A stretch of DNA of 64,000 nucleotides from Mercurialis annua (taxonomy: Eukaryota > Streptophyta > Magnoliopsida > Malpighiales > Euphorbiaceae), in the NCBI RefSeq assembly GCF_937616625.2, contig NC_065576.1:15254501-15318500 (forward strand), given 5' to 3'. Shown here one piece after another: positions 13,228 through 24,402 of this stretch (position 1 is its first letter; each line of letters starts with the position of its first letter). The notes below the pieces were generated by a model. It was not told the DNA's origin, did not search any database, and saw only the letters and a list, made by a program, of their open reading frames with translations. A program made the position numbers and the translations under genes.

Positions 13228-15752
13228 TGTCACGACCCAATTTATTGAGCCGAGACCGGCGCTAGGGAACGGGAGTGGTAGCTCCGGAACCCGTAGCAAG
13301 CCTAAAACCACTATGAATTTTTCGCGAATTAAATATATTATTTTATATAAAATATTTTCAGAAAACCTTTTTAAACTTTATTATTATAAATACCAAAACA
13401 TCTTTACTACTTTCTGAAAATCATAGCGAATCATTATTATAGACTAGGGTCTTACCGAGCGACAACTCATGTCCAGCACTGCCCTGTCTCTAATCAACAT
13501 CTTGACCAATTCCACTCATGGAAATTGGTTACCGAAATCAAACGGTTAAAATACGTTCTTTATAAACAATTATGATATATATATACTTTTATCTCAAATC
13601 AGAGTTGCCCATTTAAATATACCGTTTGAATTTAAACCTGACATTACATACAGACATCTACCGACTACTGCAGCTCTACGAGGAAAACATCCTTTGACAT
13701 ACTCTTTCACTATCATAGACTTCCGGAAGAAGGAAAGGAAGTCCATCCTTTAAATCGCTTTGACCTGAAAGAAAGATTGTGAGGGGTCAGTATATGGGGA
13801 TATACTGAGTGAGTTCATACATTTACTAATAAGTATTCAAATAAAACATAAAATCGTAATCAATCATATGCAGCCAAGTACAGGATCCGATTGAAACCTT
13901 AATCCTCAAACATACTAATAATCAATCAATCAACCCAATCATGAATATCAGTTGCGAGTCCAACTCGCTGGTGGCCCAGCCACTAGATACGGGGACTTCC
14001 AGGCTACACCGTAGCCGAGTTCACTCTGCGTATCGAAATCATAACCCAATCGTAAATTTCATATTCATCATCAGCTCCCAGCTGAGTTATATCAAAACTG
14101 GTGATCACACAGTCCTATTGTCACCCAATAGGTAGCACGTTCCATCGGATCAATACTGGTTTCAAATTAAGCGTATGCACAATTCATATATAAAACTTCG
14201 CATATAAAAACATGCAATTCAAAACATAAAGCAATATAAAACAATTGCTTGAATAAATACTTTAAAAGCAAATTGTATAAACTCACTGTGACCGCTTATT
14301 CCATAAACACTCTGGTGCCGGTGCTCAAGACATCTAGCTCCCCGAGTTCCTGGTCCATCGGCTCCTTGCCTTGCCGGATCTAAAACTATTTTAAAATAAT
14401 TGACTCACGTCAGAATCCTATTCTAGGATTAACTCTAGACTCGAGACACGACACGCTAAACTTATTAGCAGTTGTGCTCCTCACGCAATATTCCGAGAAA
14501 TGGTTTCTAACTCGTTTATGAATCGTATCTCTTCCCGAATCCATTCTCATGTATTGTGTCCAAATTTCACTTTTTCAAAGTCCATAGGTCAAAACCAAGC
14601 TGAAATACATCGCGTCGGATCTCGGAATGCATTCCCCATCTCAAAATGGGTTTGGCATGTCGTGCCAGGCCCTCCTCACGTCGTGAGGGCCTTCCTCACG
14701 TCGTGAGGCATGCCCTCACGTCGTGAGGGACTGCCCTCACGTCGTGAGGGACTGCCCTCACGTCGTGAGGCACAAGCCTCACGTCGTGAGGGAGCTCCTC
14801 ACGTCGTGAGGAGCATCCTCACGTCGTGAGGACGTGATTCCGACTCCAAAACTTGATTCCGACGTGTTTTAGCTCAAAAACGACCAATTTCACATTCCCA
14901 ATGATGCTACAATGCTTAGAAACATCCACAACATACAATCCAAGCTTAAAACGTCAAAAATCGAATTCAAAGTCGTTAAAATAACAAAACCGCTCGAAAC
15001 CTTAAACTTTAAATTGATATTCCATCTAACTCACTCAACCAAACACTAAAACGACGAGCTTACCTTGATTACCGGTTGAAATACGATCGATTCGAGTTAT
15101 AGAACGTAGAAAACGGACGAGAAACGGAAACCGCGCGACGAACCGTCGAGAACGAACGAGAGAAATGAAAATGGTTTTGGATGGCTTCTGGATACTTCAT
15201 CTCTTACTGATGAAGTTATATATATATGGCTAATTGTCGCTTTTGGTCCTTGAACTCTTTAACTTAATCCAATTCTCTATTAAACTTTCTATTTTAACTT
15301 AACCATTAATTTAACTCAATTACGTACGTATTATTTATATCCAAATAAATAATACGATTCTAAAATTATTATTTCCCGTCAATAATCCTCTAATTTCTAT
15401 TCTTGAGGCTCAATTGGCTAATTTTCATTTTAGCCCTTAAACTTCTTAAAATTTGCAAATTAACCCAAAACGCATCCGCGCCCAAATTTTGAAAGGTCTC
15501 TGATTGACTCGAGACTTTTACCTTAATTATTATAAAATATTTCGCGGACCTTGGCGAAATAATTCTTATCTCGAGATTTATAGTTTATTTTATATTAATT
15601 TCCGAAGTTATTTTCTTAATTCCCACCAATCCACGCAATAATTATTATTCTTTATTCCCGATATAATTAAATTAAATCCTTCTTAATTTAATTTATTGGA
15701 ATTCACGACACGTGGCACGACTTAATTATTCTAAAATATTTGGGGTATTACA
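13228..15752 (-). repeat. 5' LTR of the LARD-like element
   Basis: 2525 bp. It has the same ends and content as the LTR at 4164-6636; the 52-bp excess is mostly a longer cassette, eight CTCACGTCGTGAG units in one orientation at about 14670-14832. The conserved hairpin is at 14114-14132. Confidence 0.9.
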
Positions 15753-16045
15753 AATTGCTTGTTTTGTTAGAATTTTTTTTTTGTGGATTGTTGATTAAGC
15801 CTTGTAAAAGTCAATTAGTTGTAAGTTAGGAGTTTAGCTTTGGAAAAACTCCAAGTTAGATGTTTAGCTATAAAGCACCATTTTGTAACTTGCAATTAAG
15901 TTTTATTTTTAGTGAAATATTTGAGTAGTTGGTGTAGGATTGTGTTTAATTTGAACCACTCTAAAATTGCTTTGTGTTCTTCTCTAAACACTAACTTCAT
16001 CCAACTCTATCTTAAACAATTTCTAATCTCTCTATTAAACTTGAT
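15753..16045 (+). repeat. Copia-type LTR fragment (right half of insertion target)
   Basis: This continues the sequence broken at 4158. It contains a stretch (about 15790-15900: ccttgtaaaagtc, ttaggagtttagc, aagttagatgttta) that recurs in diverged form at about 60118-60345, so it is a dispersed repeat. Assignment to a copia LTR rests on recalled resemblance only. Confidence 0.5.
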
Positions 16046-17365
16046 TACCTCCCCCTCCCCCCAACCCACCCCTCTTAGGATTTTCAATTGGAATCAAATT
16101 CAGGTTGCTAAAAAAATGACCTACTCCATGACAAACACAATATCACACTCTGGCAGGTAGTGTAAGCACAGCGAAAGCAATTGAGCTAGTTACAACACAT
16201 AATACACGTAGCATGGGGTAACAACCCCAACTGTATGAAAATTCCCACGCCCAATAATCTCAAGGCCGGCCCAAAGAGGCCCAATATAAAAGACATTATC
16301 ATCCGAGTTACTCTACCTCGGTACTATATAAAACCCACTCTTTTATTGAGAACTTTAAAAATAGTTAAGCTAGTCAGCAAACCATTAACATTAACATACA
16401 CATCAACCTTCAACCAAGGTAGAGATATTATCTACGAGGAGAACCAATACCGAACTAGGTGTAGCTTAAATATTGCTTGGCCATGATGATTGTAAGACAC
16501 CATACAGATATTCTAACACATGAGAAATGTCCTCCGCGCCATCACATTTGACACATTCTTCCAAAACCCCTAATATAATTGCATAGCTCAATAATTAGTA
16601 TAAAAATTAGTAAGAAGCATATGACGTGTCATTGGACCTCATACATATTATCTCATTAAGGTAACACCTAGTTATACTATTTTTGTCTCACGTAATTCAT
16701 ATTTTTTTCTTTACTTATATTGACTCGTGTGTTGAAAGTGAACAACCAAAACCCTTTCCAACATTCCTTTTTGACCTCTTGTTTCCTCTTTTTTAGGCTA
16801 CTTACGGTCATCAGATTACCTCGTTAACTGAGTGATGTATCATGTATGGTAATGAAGTTGGAGCTATGATAGAATGTTCAGGCAAATATTATAAATCATA
16901 TACTGGTGGGTTGATAGTTGAATGGAAAATAATTATTGAGTTTGAGAAAATTAGAATTTGAGAATTAGGGATTTGAGAGAAATTGAAATTTAAGCCAATA
17001 TGGATTGAACAGATATTGCAACAGTCAGTACTAAAATAACATTTAAATTCGTCGTGTTTCACACGCGTTAGCAAGAATGTGTAAAGAGGCTAAACCAGTA
17101 TTTTTAAAACTAGGTCGGACCGGCTTGTCAGACCAGATTAATCGGGACCATATGTCCAGTTTGGTTATATATCGAAGACAAAATCTAAAACATTGATCGA
17201 AATCTGAGTTAAACTAGTAAAATTTGATTTTTGGCCAAAACACGAACTTGTTTTTTTTTTTGTAAATAATGGTCAAAAAGTCATTTTTGTGTCTAAAAAG
17301 TATTTATTTGGTCCTTTTACACGTGTGTTTATTTATGTGCTCAAAAGTATTCTTTTTCACATAAT
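16046..17365. other. Intergenic, no gene supported
   Basis: A C-rich tract (16046-16072) is followed by sequence with TATAAAA-like words (16284-16335) that looks like an old LTR promoter region, then A/T-rich DNA. Short ORFs at 15912-16160, 16235-16486 and 16889-17074 have no recognisable domain. Confidence 0.5.
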
Positions 17366-17983
17366 GCTCTCTCTCTCTCTCTCTCTTACACGGCTAATAA
17401 TCACCCATGGCACCTCAACTTTGGGGGTGCGGGCGCTAAACCCCCTGAAGTAAAAAAACGGGCAGTAAACTCCCTGAACTTTGAGGCGGCGCTCACAAAA
17501 CCCCCTAAGACCAAATATCGCCGTTTTTTTCGTTTTCTGTCGACGTGGCATCCAATTTCTCGTCCGGACACCAAATGGCGGCGCCTGTCCCCCCTGCATG
17601 CATGTCTGACACCTGCTGCTTGTGTAAGAATGCGTCAGTTGACTTTTTATTAAAAAAAAAAAAAAAAAAAACTGAAAAGTAACCGCGGTAATTTATTTTT
17701 TTCTCTCTCCTACTTTTCCTTTTCCCCACTCGCTCCCCTCACTTCCGTTTCACTATTTTCGTTTCAAATATTTTCGCCACGCTTCGTCTTCTTCCCCCTC
17801 ACTGCCGCTTTTTCGTTTCTTCGCTGACACTGACCTAGGGTTAGTTCCTTTCCCATTTTTCGTTCAATCTTTCTCATTTTTCTCGCATTCTTCCCCACTC
17901 TTCCTCCATTGTTCAACATTGTCTTTCATTTACCGAAGTGTTTTTAAATTTTTGTCTTGTCTGTCTCTGTTAATTTTCAGAAA
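17366..17983 (+). promoter_or_regulatory. CT microsatellite and presumed 5' region of the MULE-like block
   Basis: A (CT)n run at about 17366-17387 is followed by a GC-rich stretch with repeated phrases on CTGAA(C/G)T and AACCCCC (17408-17515), a style common in MULE subterminal DNA. Pyrimidine-rich leader-like sequence follows (17690-17830), with a probable 5'UTR intron ending TTTTCAG just before the ATG at 17984. No reverse-complement partner was found near 24.3 kb, so calling this a terminus is inference. Confidence 0.4.
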
Positions 17984-18812
17984 ATGGGATCCAAAAAAAC
18001 GACGAAATTGGGAAAAGAAGAAAGAGAAGGGAAGAAACGAAAAGGTATGATTTTTCTGGTCTCTGTTATTTTTTTTTATTATTTTGAATTTTGGGGTTGA
18101 TTTTTTATGGGATGTTGTTTTTTGCGGGTATTTTGTTTCTAGTTTGTCATTTGATGTTGTTTCAGTTTGGGTTTTACTTGTTCAGTAATTGAAAATTGTT
18201 TGTTTGTTTTTAAATTTGTTGGTTTGCGCAGCTACTAGTGAAGAACGTTTTTTTGAGGTCTTTGAAATTATTCTTAACTACAATGGAGACTTTGAATGGT
18301 TTGGTTATTTTAATGAGGATGTGGCTGTCAGAAAATTTCATATTGAGGATATAGGATTAAATAGTCTAGATAAGTGGTTACTTGAATTGAAGGTTCAGGG
18401 ATTGCTAATGTATTATTGGAGGCGGGCTGGCATGTATACTGAAGAATTAATTCCTATGGAAAACGATGACCATGTCATGGACATGGCACTGGCTGGGGCA
18501 CAAGATGGTAGTGTTGATGTGTATGTTAGGAAGTTAAGCTGTGATGACGTGTGCAACCTAAGGCCTGTATTTGGACAAACATTATTTGAGTTGAAAGAAC
18601 TTGAAGATGGGGATGATGCATTGGAGCTGCAGGCTGTTGCCGAGGCTGAACCAGTGCAGGTGCTGCAGATTGAAGGTCCCGGTGAACCAGTGGAGGTGCT
18701 GCAGATTGAAAGTCCTGGTGAACCAGTGGAGGTGCTGCAAAGTGAAGTTGTTGATGAACCTGAAGTTGTTGATGAACCCCTGGAGAAGCAGCAGTCTGGT
18801 GGTTCAGACTGA
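17984..18812 (+). CDS. PB1-like domain protein of the MULE-like block
   Basis: Exons are 17984-18044 and 18232-18812 (GT at 18045, AG at 18230), giving 213 aa. The N-terminus is lysine-rich. Residues about 22-130 fit the PB1-like module normally found at the N-terminus of plant MuDR transposases (FFEVFEIILNYNGDFEWFGY, then a D-rich stretch ending in VDVYVRKL). The C-terminus is acidic with three repeats on EPV(E/Q)VLQ(I/S)E and stops cleanly. In many plant MULEs this domain is fused to the transposase; here it is a separate gene on the opposite strand about 3 kb from the transposase stop. Function as an adaptor for the transposase is inference. The start was chosen because it follows an AG acceptor and keeps frame across the intron. 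Confidence 0.72.
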
Positions 18813-19412
18813 AGATTGACACACTTGAGTTACCTTTTTTGTGCAAAGTTATGCTTCAACAGTTGTAACCTTTTAGGTTAATATTTATTTTGCAATTAGT
18901 ATTAATACTGAGAATTTATATTTTTGCACTGGTTGATTAAATGTTGGAGAAGTATTGTTTGTTTGCTTATGATATTCCCGTTTATTATTGTGAATTGGTC
19001 GTTATTGTTTGTTTGCTTATGATATTCCCGTTTATTATTTGTGTTTGTACGTGTTGGTTGGTTTGGTTTTTAGGAAGCTAAACTTAACGATCATACGTGG
19101 ACCCTGAACTTTAGGACCGTGTTCAGTTGTGGACCTTAAACTTTATTTACTTGTTCAACCAAGGACCCTGATCGTGTATTATGTAATCAAGTAAAGACCC
19201 TTAAAATAATATGTTAAGAAACATACAATAATTAGTATATTACGTCTATGTTAAAACACATACTGATCAAAAGTCTTACATATTAAACAAACAGAAAAGG
19301 TTACTACAAAAAAACTAACTTATATATTCTCAGTTTTCTAAACAAAGTTACGACACAAAAACTTAATACATCATCAAGACCTAGAATTTGACTTCGGGCA
19401 GCATCCTTGTCA
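18813..19412. other. Spacer between PB1-like and SINA-like genes
   Basis: The tails of two convergent genes meet here. A 37-bp direct repeat on TTGCTTATGATATTCCCG occurs at about 18953-18989 and 19003-19039. Phrases on GGACCCTGAACTTTA and GGACCTTAAACTTTA (about 19097-19205) recur in degraded form at 21440-21600 and 23170-23260. Confidence 0.6.
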
Positions 19413-20266
19413 TTAAATGTCATCCTCCAAACCAAGCTCCCATGATCGACATACACAAAGCTCCATCTTTACCAACCCGTCAGGAAAAAAATCACGATCA
19501 CTGCTATCAATAAGTAACCCTGTCAACGAACGGTAGTAACTGTTGGTGTCTTGAAAATTCTTCGTAGAAGAATGAAACCTGTCAACGGAGGATTCAGTAA
19601 ATTTTATTTCGATGTCATAAGGGCAGCGTCCGTTTGACATTGGTCCCAGACAAAAGACAGTTATAATATTCCCATAAGAAGACGTTGTGTTGTTCAGAAC
19701 AAACACAGTGTCTGATGTGTCCTCTTGGAGAAGTAAGCCCCTATCATCCAAGTTCAGAGAAACACCAAATCTACGTCCAAAATGAAATGGTATAAAAGAA
19801 TCTGTATGCATCTCTTTGCAGTGACCATAAATCATTTTGGACGACCCTTTGACGGTGCAGTCTGGAAGCGGGCATGAACACGGTACGAAGGAACAGTACT
19901 TCTCGTGTTTTGTCTTTGCGTCGTAACTGAAGCTTTCAGTGCATCCATAAATTTTGTTCTGGCAAAACACTGTAACAGCCTCCACGACCGCTTCCATCGC
20001 CCGATTTCTCATTGATCCTATGGGCAAAGTGCAAGAATGGCAATTTTTAACCTTCACAGAGCATGTGCTGCAAGTTGTGTGGCCATTCTCACACTGAAGA
20101 AAATAAAATGTTATATGATACACAATAAACTAATCAAAAAATTCAAAAAATGAAAACATATAAATGAAATGTAAAAAACCTGAATAATTGGAGGAATTAA
20201 CGGTTCGCAGCAGATGGGGCAATCCATAACTTCAAGATTAAATGAACGAACTATATTATCAGACAT
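19413..20266 (-). CDS. SINA-like RING E3 ubiquitin ligase
   Basis: Exons are 20266-20180 and 20093-19413, giving 255 aa, with phase 0 at the junction. The RING spans the intron: C16, C19, then C30, H34, C37, C40, C47 and C50, with the CENGHTTCSTC signature typical of seven-in-absentia proteins. A SIAH-type zinc finger follows (CQNKIYGC, KHEKYC, CPLPDC, GHCKEMH) and then a substrate-binding-like domain ending at the stop. The family transfers ubiquitin to substrates and dimerises through the C-terminal domain. All zinc ligands appear present and no frameshift is seen, so it may be functional. Its place between MULE genes suggests a captured or resident element gene. Confidence 0.82.
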
Positions 20267-20635
20267 AGCTTTGTTTTTTTTTAATATGAAGAATGATCTT
20301 TGTAAGAAGCAAGTCGGTTGTAATTAAGCATGATAACTTGTTTAAATAAGTTGGATACTTGTCTTTTCATATTCAACCTAACCATCGTGTTGTTTCCCAA
20401 GTCAGTGGATGTACTTAATGGGGGTAATCAAAGGGTATATACTTAATGACCAACAGATGGGTTTGTTGGGTTTCGTAAACATAATTAATGATGAGACAAG
20501 TCAGTAGTTATAATAATTACTGTAGTAAATTAATAATTACTGTACAAAATTAATGATAAGACAAGTCAAGTTTTTTTCATTAATAATACGCAACATTACA
20601 TTAAACGAAACAACATTACATCTGTTAATAATTAT

Positions 20636-21264
20636 TCAATTTTTCCTCATGCAATGCAAGCCTACACTGCATCCTGCAACTGCACAAGCAGCACAAAAAC
20701 CAAACTTCATGATCCTGGTTGACCTCTCCAAGTCTGCATACTTGACCTCCATGTCCTTGATCTGGCCCTTCAGTATGTCTATCTCCATAAAAAGTAGACC
20801 GCTTTCCTCAAACAAGATTCCATTTTCATCGCGATACATCTCAATGGACTCCTTCAATCCCTGATTTTCGTCTATGTACATTTCATGGGACTCCTTCAAT
20901 CCCTGGAACTCGTCCTTTTTAGCAGCAAGCAAACTTTTGGCCTCCTCCAGTTCAACAGTCATGACATGGAGGTCAAGTTTCAAGTTTCGGACCACCGACA
21001 TTTGGTAAGGCATGTCATTCTCTAGCCAGGCAAAAAAATCACACTGATTCTGGCAAATTTAGGTCGAAAAAATAAAGGCTTCAGACATGCAACAATTTGA
21101 ACAAAGAAATAAAGGCTAAGTACATGGAGTAAAGCACATCAATTACTTACAGTTCTGTTTGAACAAGTGTAAAATCTTCTAGTTGGGTTTCTATCCGTTG
21201 ACGAAATTTGTAAACGACATGGGATGCCGCACTCGCAAACCACTGGTGGAGATACCCGTTCCAT
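20636..21264 (-). CDS. GRF-type zinc finger, coiled-coil, C-terminal membrane-anchor protein
   Basis: Exons are 21264-21151 and 21049-20636, giving 175 aa, with phase 0 at the junction. Residues 8-50 make a GRF zinc finger: CECG, later RRFYTC, then across the intron CDFFAWLEND. Residues about 60-140 are a heptad-rich coiled coil containing a short internal duplication (QGLKES...EMY(I/R)DEN). The last 25 residues are hydrophobic with four cysteines (FGFCAACAVAGCSVGLHC), possibly a tail anchor. GRF fingers bind single-stranded nucleic acid in several DNA-repair proteins; a role here is unknown. The first exon is too short to be found as a stand-alone frame but the splice sites and frame agree. 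Confidence 0.72.
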
Positions 21265-21841
21265 TTGCGGACGTGTTAAAATACAGATCGGAATTTTGCA
21301 ACCCTAGAAGTCTAAGTAGTAAGCGATGGGTGAGAGATGGAAACGAAGAACGAAATAAGAAAACCAGCTACTTATTGACTATTTATGTGGGGCGCTGTTA
21401 AAATTCAAAAGTAGGCCATGCTGATATCAATTAATAACTAAAGGGCCATAGATGATCGTATATCTAAACATTAGGGTCCACGTGTGATGAAACGTATAAT
21501 ATACAGGTCCACGGTGGATAAGTTATATACTATGAGGGCCATGGATAACAATTTATCAAATCTCAGGGTCCATGATTGATTAGTAGGGTCTGCACTTGAA
21601 TTGCAGTATTCCTATCTACTCACTGACATCATCATATATCACAAAACGGCAAATTAATAGACAGAAATATAATTTACATAAATAGACAAGAAATTCACAG
21701 ATGTTCCTTGTATCTTTACATAAATAGACAAGAAATATAATCTACATAAATATAACCCACATGTTGAGGACAGATTCAGTTACAGTATCTGGGCACAAAA
21801 TATAAGGTCCAAAATAAACATTATCAAGGCACAAAATAAAT
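21265..21841. other. Spacer between GRF gene and transposase
   Basis: No gene is seen. Degenerate phrases on GGGTCCA/GGGCCAT recur about every 40 bp from 21440 to 21600. A short duplicated phrase on CATAAATAGACAAGAAAT appears near 21680 and 21720. Confidence 0.55.
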
Positions 21842-24324
21842 CTAGCCCTGCCTAGGTCTTTTCCTCAGATGTTCCTTGTATCTTTCAGACGCTTCTGTAC
21901 TACTCTTCTTCTTGCGCTGTCTTTTGGGTGGAGCACCATCATCAACTGCACTCGTTTGGCTGTCAAGATTACAAGCAGCTTCTGTTTCAGATGGCAATGT
22001 CTGGTATGCTGGGGACGCATGCGGCACTTCAGTAGTAGCCTACAACAAAAACACAATTAGAAGGGAAATTGTACTTACACAGGCAACCGAAATTTCAGAA
22101 AGTTACTTACTTCACTCTCTGCCATTGGTCCTTCACCTTCATTTACAGATGGCTGCTGTTCACCTCCACCCGAAGCTTGACCTCTTTCCTTTAAATGTTT
22201 CCTGATATTGTGCCCAAACTGTCCACACTCGCTACACTTAATTCGCAGACGCCCCTTTCGTGATAACTTGGCCCTCGTCGCTTGTGCGTCGCTTGCTTTC
22301 TCGGCAGCCTGCTTTTCAAGCTCCTCAGCCTCCAGTCGCCTTACCGTTGCCTTTCTCCCTCTCTTCTTTTGTTGCACTGGTGAGGGTGGGAGTATGATAT
22401 TGAAGGGGTTTGGGTCTGTTTCCCACATATCAGCCCCATTCATGGGATTGATAACAAAGCTATAAACTCGCTCGTACACCGCTTTGCTATAACAGTCATC
22501 AATGTACCGCCGTGGGTGTTCATTGTTCTCATGAATAGCAGCACAGGCATGGACGCATGGAATCCCAGTCAGGTCCCATCTTCTACAGGTGCAAGTTCTT
22601 TCAGGCAAATTCACCACAAACTGCCCCCCGGGACCACTAACTTGAACTTGTGGGCCGCCGGTAGGGGTTGCGGTGTACTTCCATCCCTCATCGATGATCT
22701 TGTCAAGCTTCTTTAAAATTTTAGGGCACACATCAGTCTGAAATTTACTCCCCAAAAGTTGCTTGTCATATATCCGCTTCATGAGCTGGGTTCTGATCAT
22801 TTCGAACATGGTCAAAATTGGTTTCACTCTGGCAGCCAGGATGTACTTGTTGAACGCCTCGGCCAGATTGTTGAGGAGAATGTCACACTTCACTTCTGTA
22901 CCAAAATAGTACCTAGACCAATGCTCTCTTGGTCTAGCACTAATCCACGCGTATGCCTCTGCATGGCTGTCTTCCAAAACCTTCATTGCCGCAACAAATT
23001 TGGATTTGTAAGAAGCTATCCCAATGTTCCATATCAGAGGCTTCAAGTGTTGATGGTGAAATGTGGACCTATAATTTGACCATAGATGCCTCCAGCAGAA
23101 CCTATGCTCAGAATAGGGAAACAGCTCCTTCACGGCGTTGACCAACCCCTGCATGTGAACCATCATAACAGAATGATCAACTATGGACCCTGGATTACAA
23201 ATTTCAAATCAGCAGTGGACACTAAACATTTTAAACTCATTCAGTGTGGACCTTTAACTATGAATATGTCATCTACAAATATCCCTAGAGTTTATCCTAA
23301 CATCAACTGCACATTATACACCAAAGAGAGCAAGAAACAAAACAAGCTTCTGGATTAAAGAAATTACCTTCTGTTTATCAGACATAAAAACTGTGCTGTT
23401 GCCCAAGTGCAGATCCGCCTTCAGCAGCTCCATAAACCACGTCCAAGAATCTGTGTTCTCCACCTTCACCCACGCCATTGCAAGGGGGTACATGCAATCA
23501 TTCGGGTCAATACCGGTTGCAGAAAGCAACTGACCCCCATACTTTCCCTTGAGCCAACAACCGTCAAGGCACACAATCTCCCTAAGGCCATTCCTGAAAG
23601 CCTGCTTCATCGCATCAAAACAGACATACATGCCTTGAAATTTCCCTCTCGGCTCTTTAAACTCGACAGTGCTGCCAGGATTTGTTCTAAGGACCTCCCT
23701 CCTGTAGTCATACATCTTCTCATACTGTCCATCTTCATCCCCCTCCAACTTATCCAAAGCCTTCCTCTTAGCTCTTCTTGCTTTCTGGATTGGGATGTTC
23801 TGTTTCAGCTCTCTTTGGATCTTGCCCTTAAACTGCTCAGGGGTATAGTCGGGATTGTTTCTGAACTCCTCCAAAAAACTATCTGCCAGATACGAACTTG
23901 TGACGTGGAAGTTGGTTGTCCTCTTAGGACAAGTGTGTTCCAAGAAAAAGCTCTTCACTTGGAATGTCTCGTCTTCCGGATTTGCCATATCTAGTTTTGA
24001 AGCGAAGACGAAAAAACCACACTTGGCATAGCACTTGCACCTAACCCGCGTCTTCTCATTAGTGGGGAACCAAACTTGATACCTGTTGACTATTCCCCAC
24101 TCCCTGCAGGCCTTCTTGAACTGGTGCCTATTATCAAACAACATTCCTTCGGTGAACGAGGGATTGGCTCTCGCAGCCTGCTCATCGAACCTGTTAAACC
24201 GCGCACCCGTTTGACCATCAGAATCAGAGGCTGTGTTGTTGTCATCCGATGCATTTTTTTCTCTTTTACACAACCTTTTTTTTATCATGTATAACATACT
24301 CTTTTTTTTCTCTCTAACACACAT
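21842..24324 (-). CDS. MuDR (MURA)-type transposase
   Basis: Exons are 24324-23368, 23148-22111 and 22039-21842, all phase 0, about 730 aa from the first in-frame ATG. Order: Mutator DNA-binding region (about residues 45-135, with CKCYAKCGFF), MULE catalytic core with D254 in CLDGCWLKG and D316 in FMSDKQKG (the motif spans the first intron), CWRH at about 337-340, then SWIM finger CTC...PCVH at about 505-519. A zinc knuckle follows (CSECGQFGH, whose last Cys is His here), then a basic tail (PPKRQRKKKSS). No internal stop or frameshift is seen. The N-terminus lacks the usual PB1-like domain, which instead lies in the gene at 17984. The true start is uncertain because DNA upstream of about 24270 turns A/T-rich and may be unrelated. 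Confidence 0.85.
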
Positions 24325-24351
24325 TCATTATTCTACATACTTTTAAAATAC

Positions 24352-24402
<51 letters not shown>

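Larger units (their letters stand above)
4164..15752 (-). mobile_element. Complete non-coding LTR retrotransposon (LARD-like), TSD AATTG
   Basis: Two near-identical LTRs (4164-6636 and 13228-15752) face the minus strand. Each starts TGTAATACCCC and ends GGGTCGTGACA. Flanking AATTG duplications are at 4159-4163 and 15753-15757. Inside the right-hand (5') LTR lies a primer site complementary to initiator tRNA-Met, and next to the left-hand (3') LTR a purine tract. The internal region, less a nested solo LTR, is about 4.1 kb and shows no gag or pol reading frame, so the element would need proteins from a relative (large retrotransposon derivative type). The LTRs differ at roughly ten sites outside one repeat cassette, so the insertion is recent. 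Confidence 0.88.

Noticed and set aside
18526..18846. Minus-strand 106-codon ORF
   Set aside because: Shadow of the repetitive acidic tail of the PB1-like gene.
22208..24294. Plus-strand ORFs across 22.2-24.3 kb (up to 195 codons)
   Set aside because: Antisense shadows of the transposase exons, without domains of their own.
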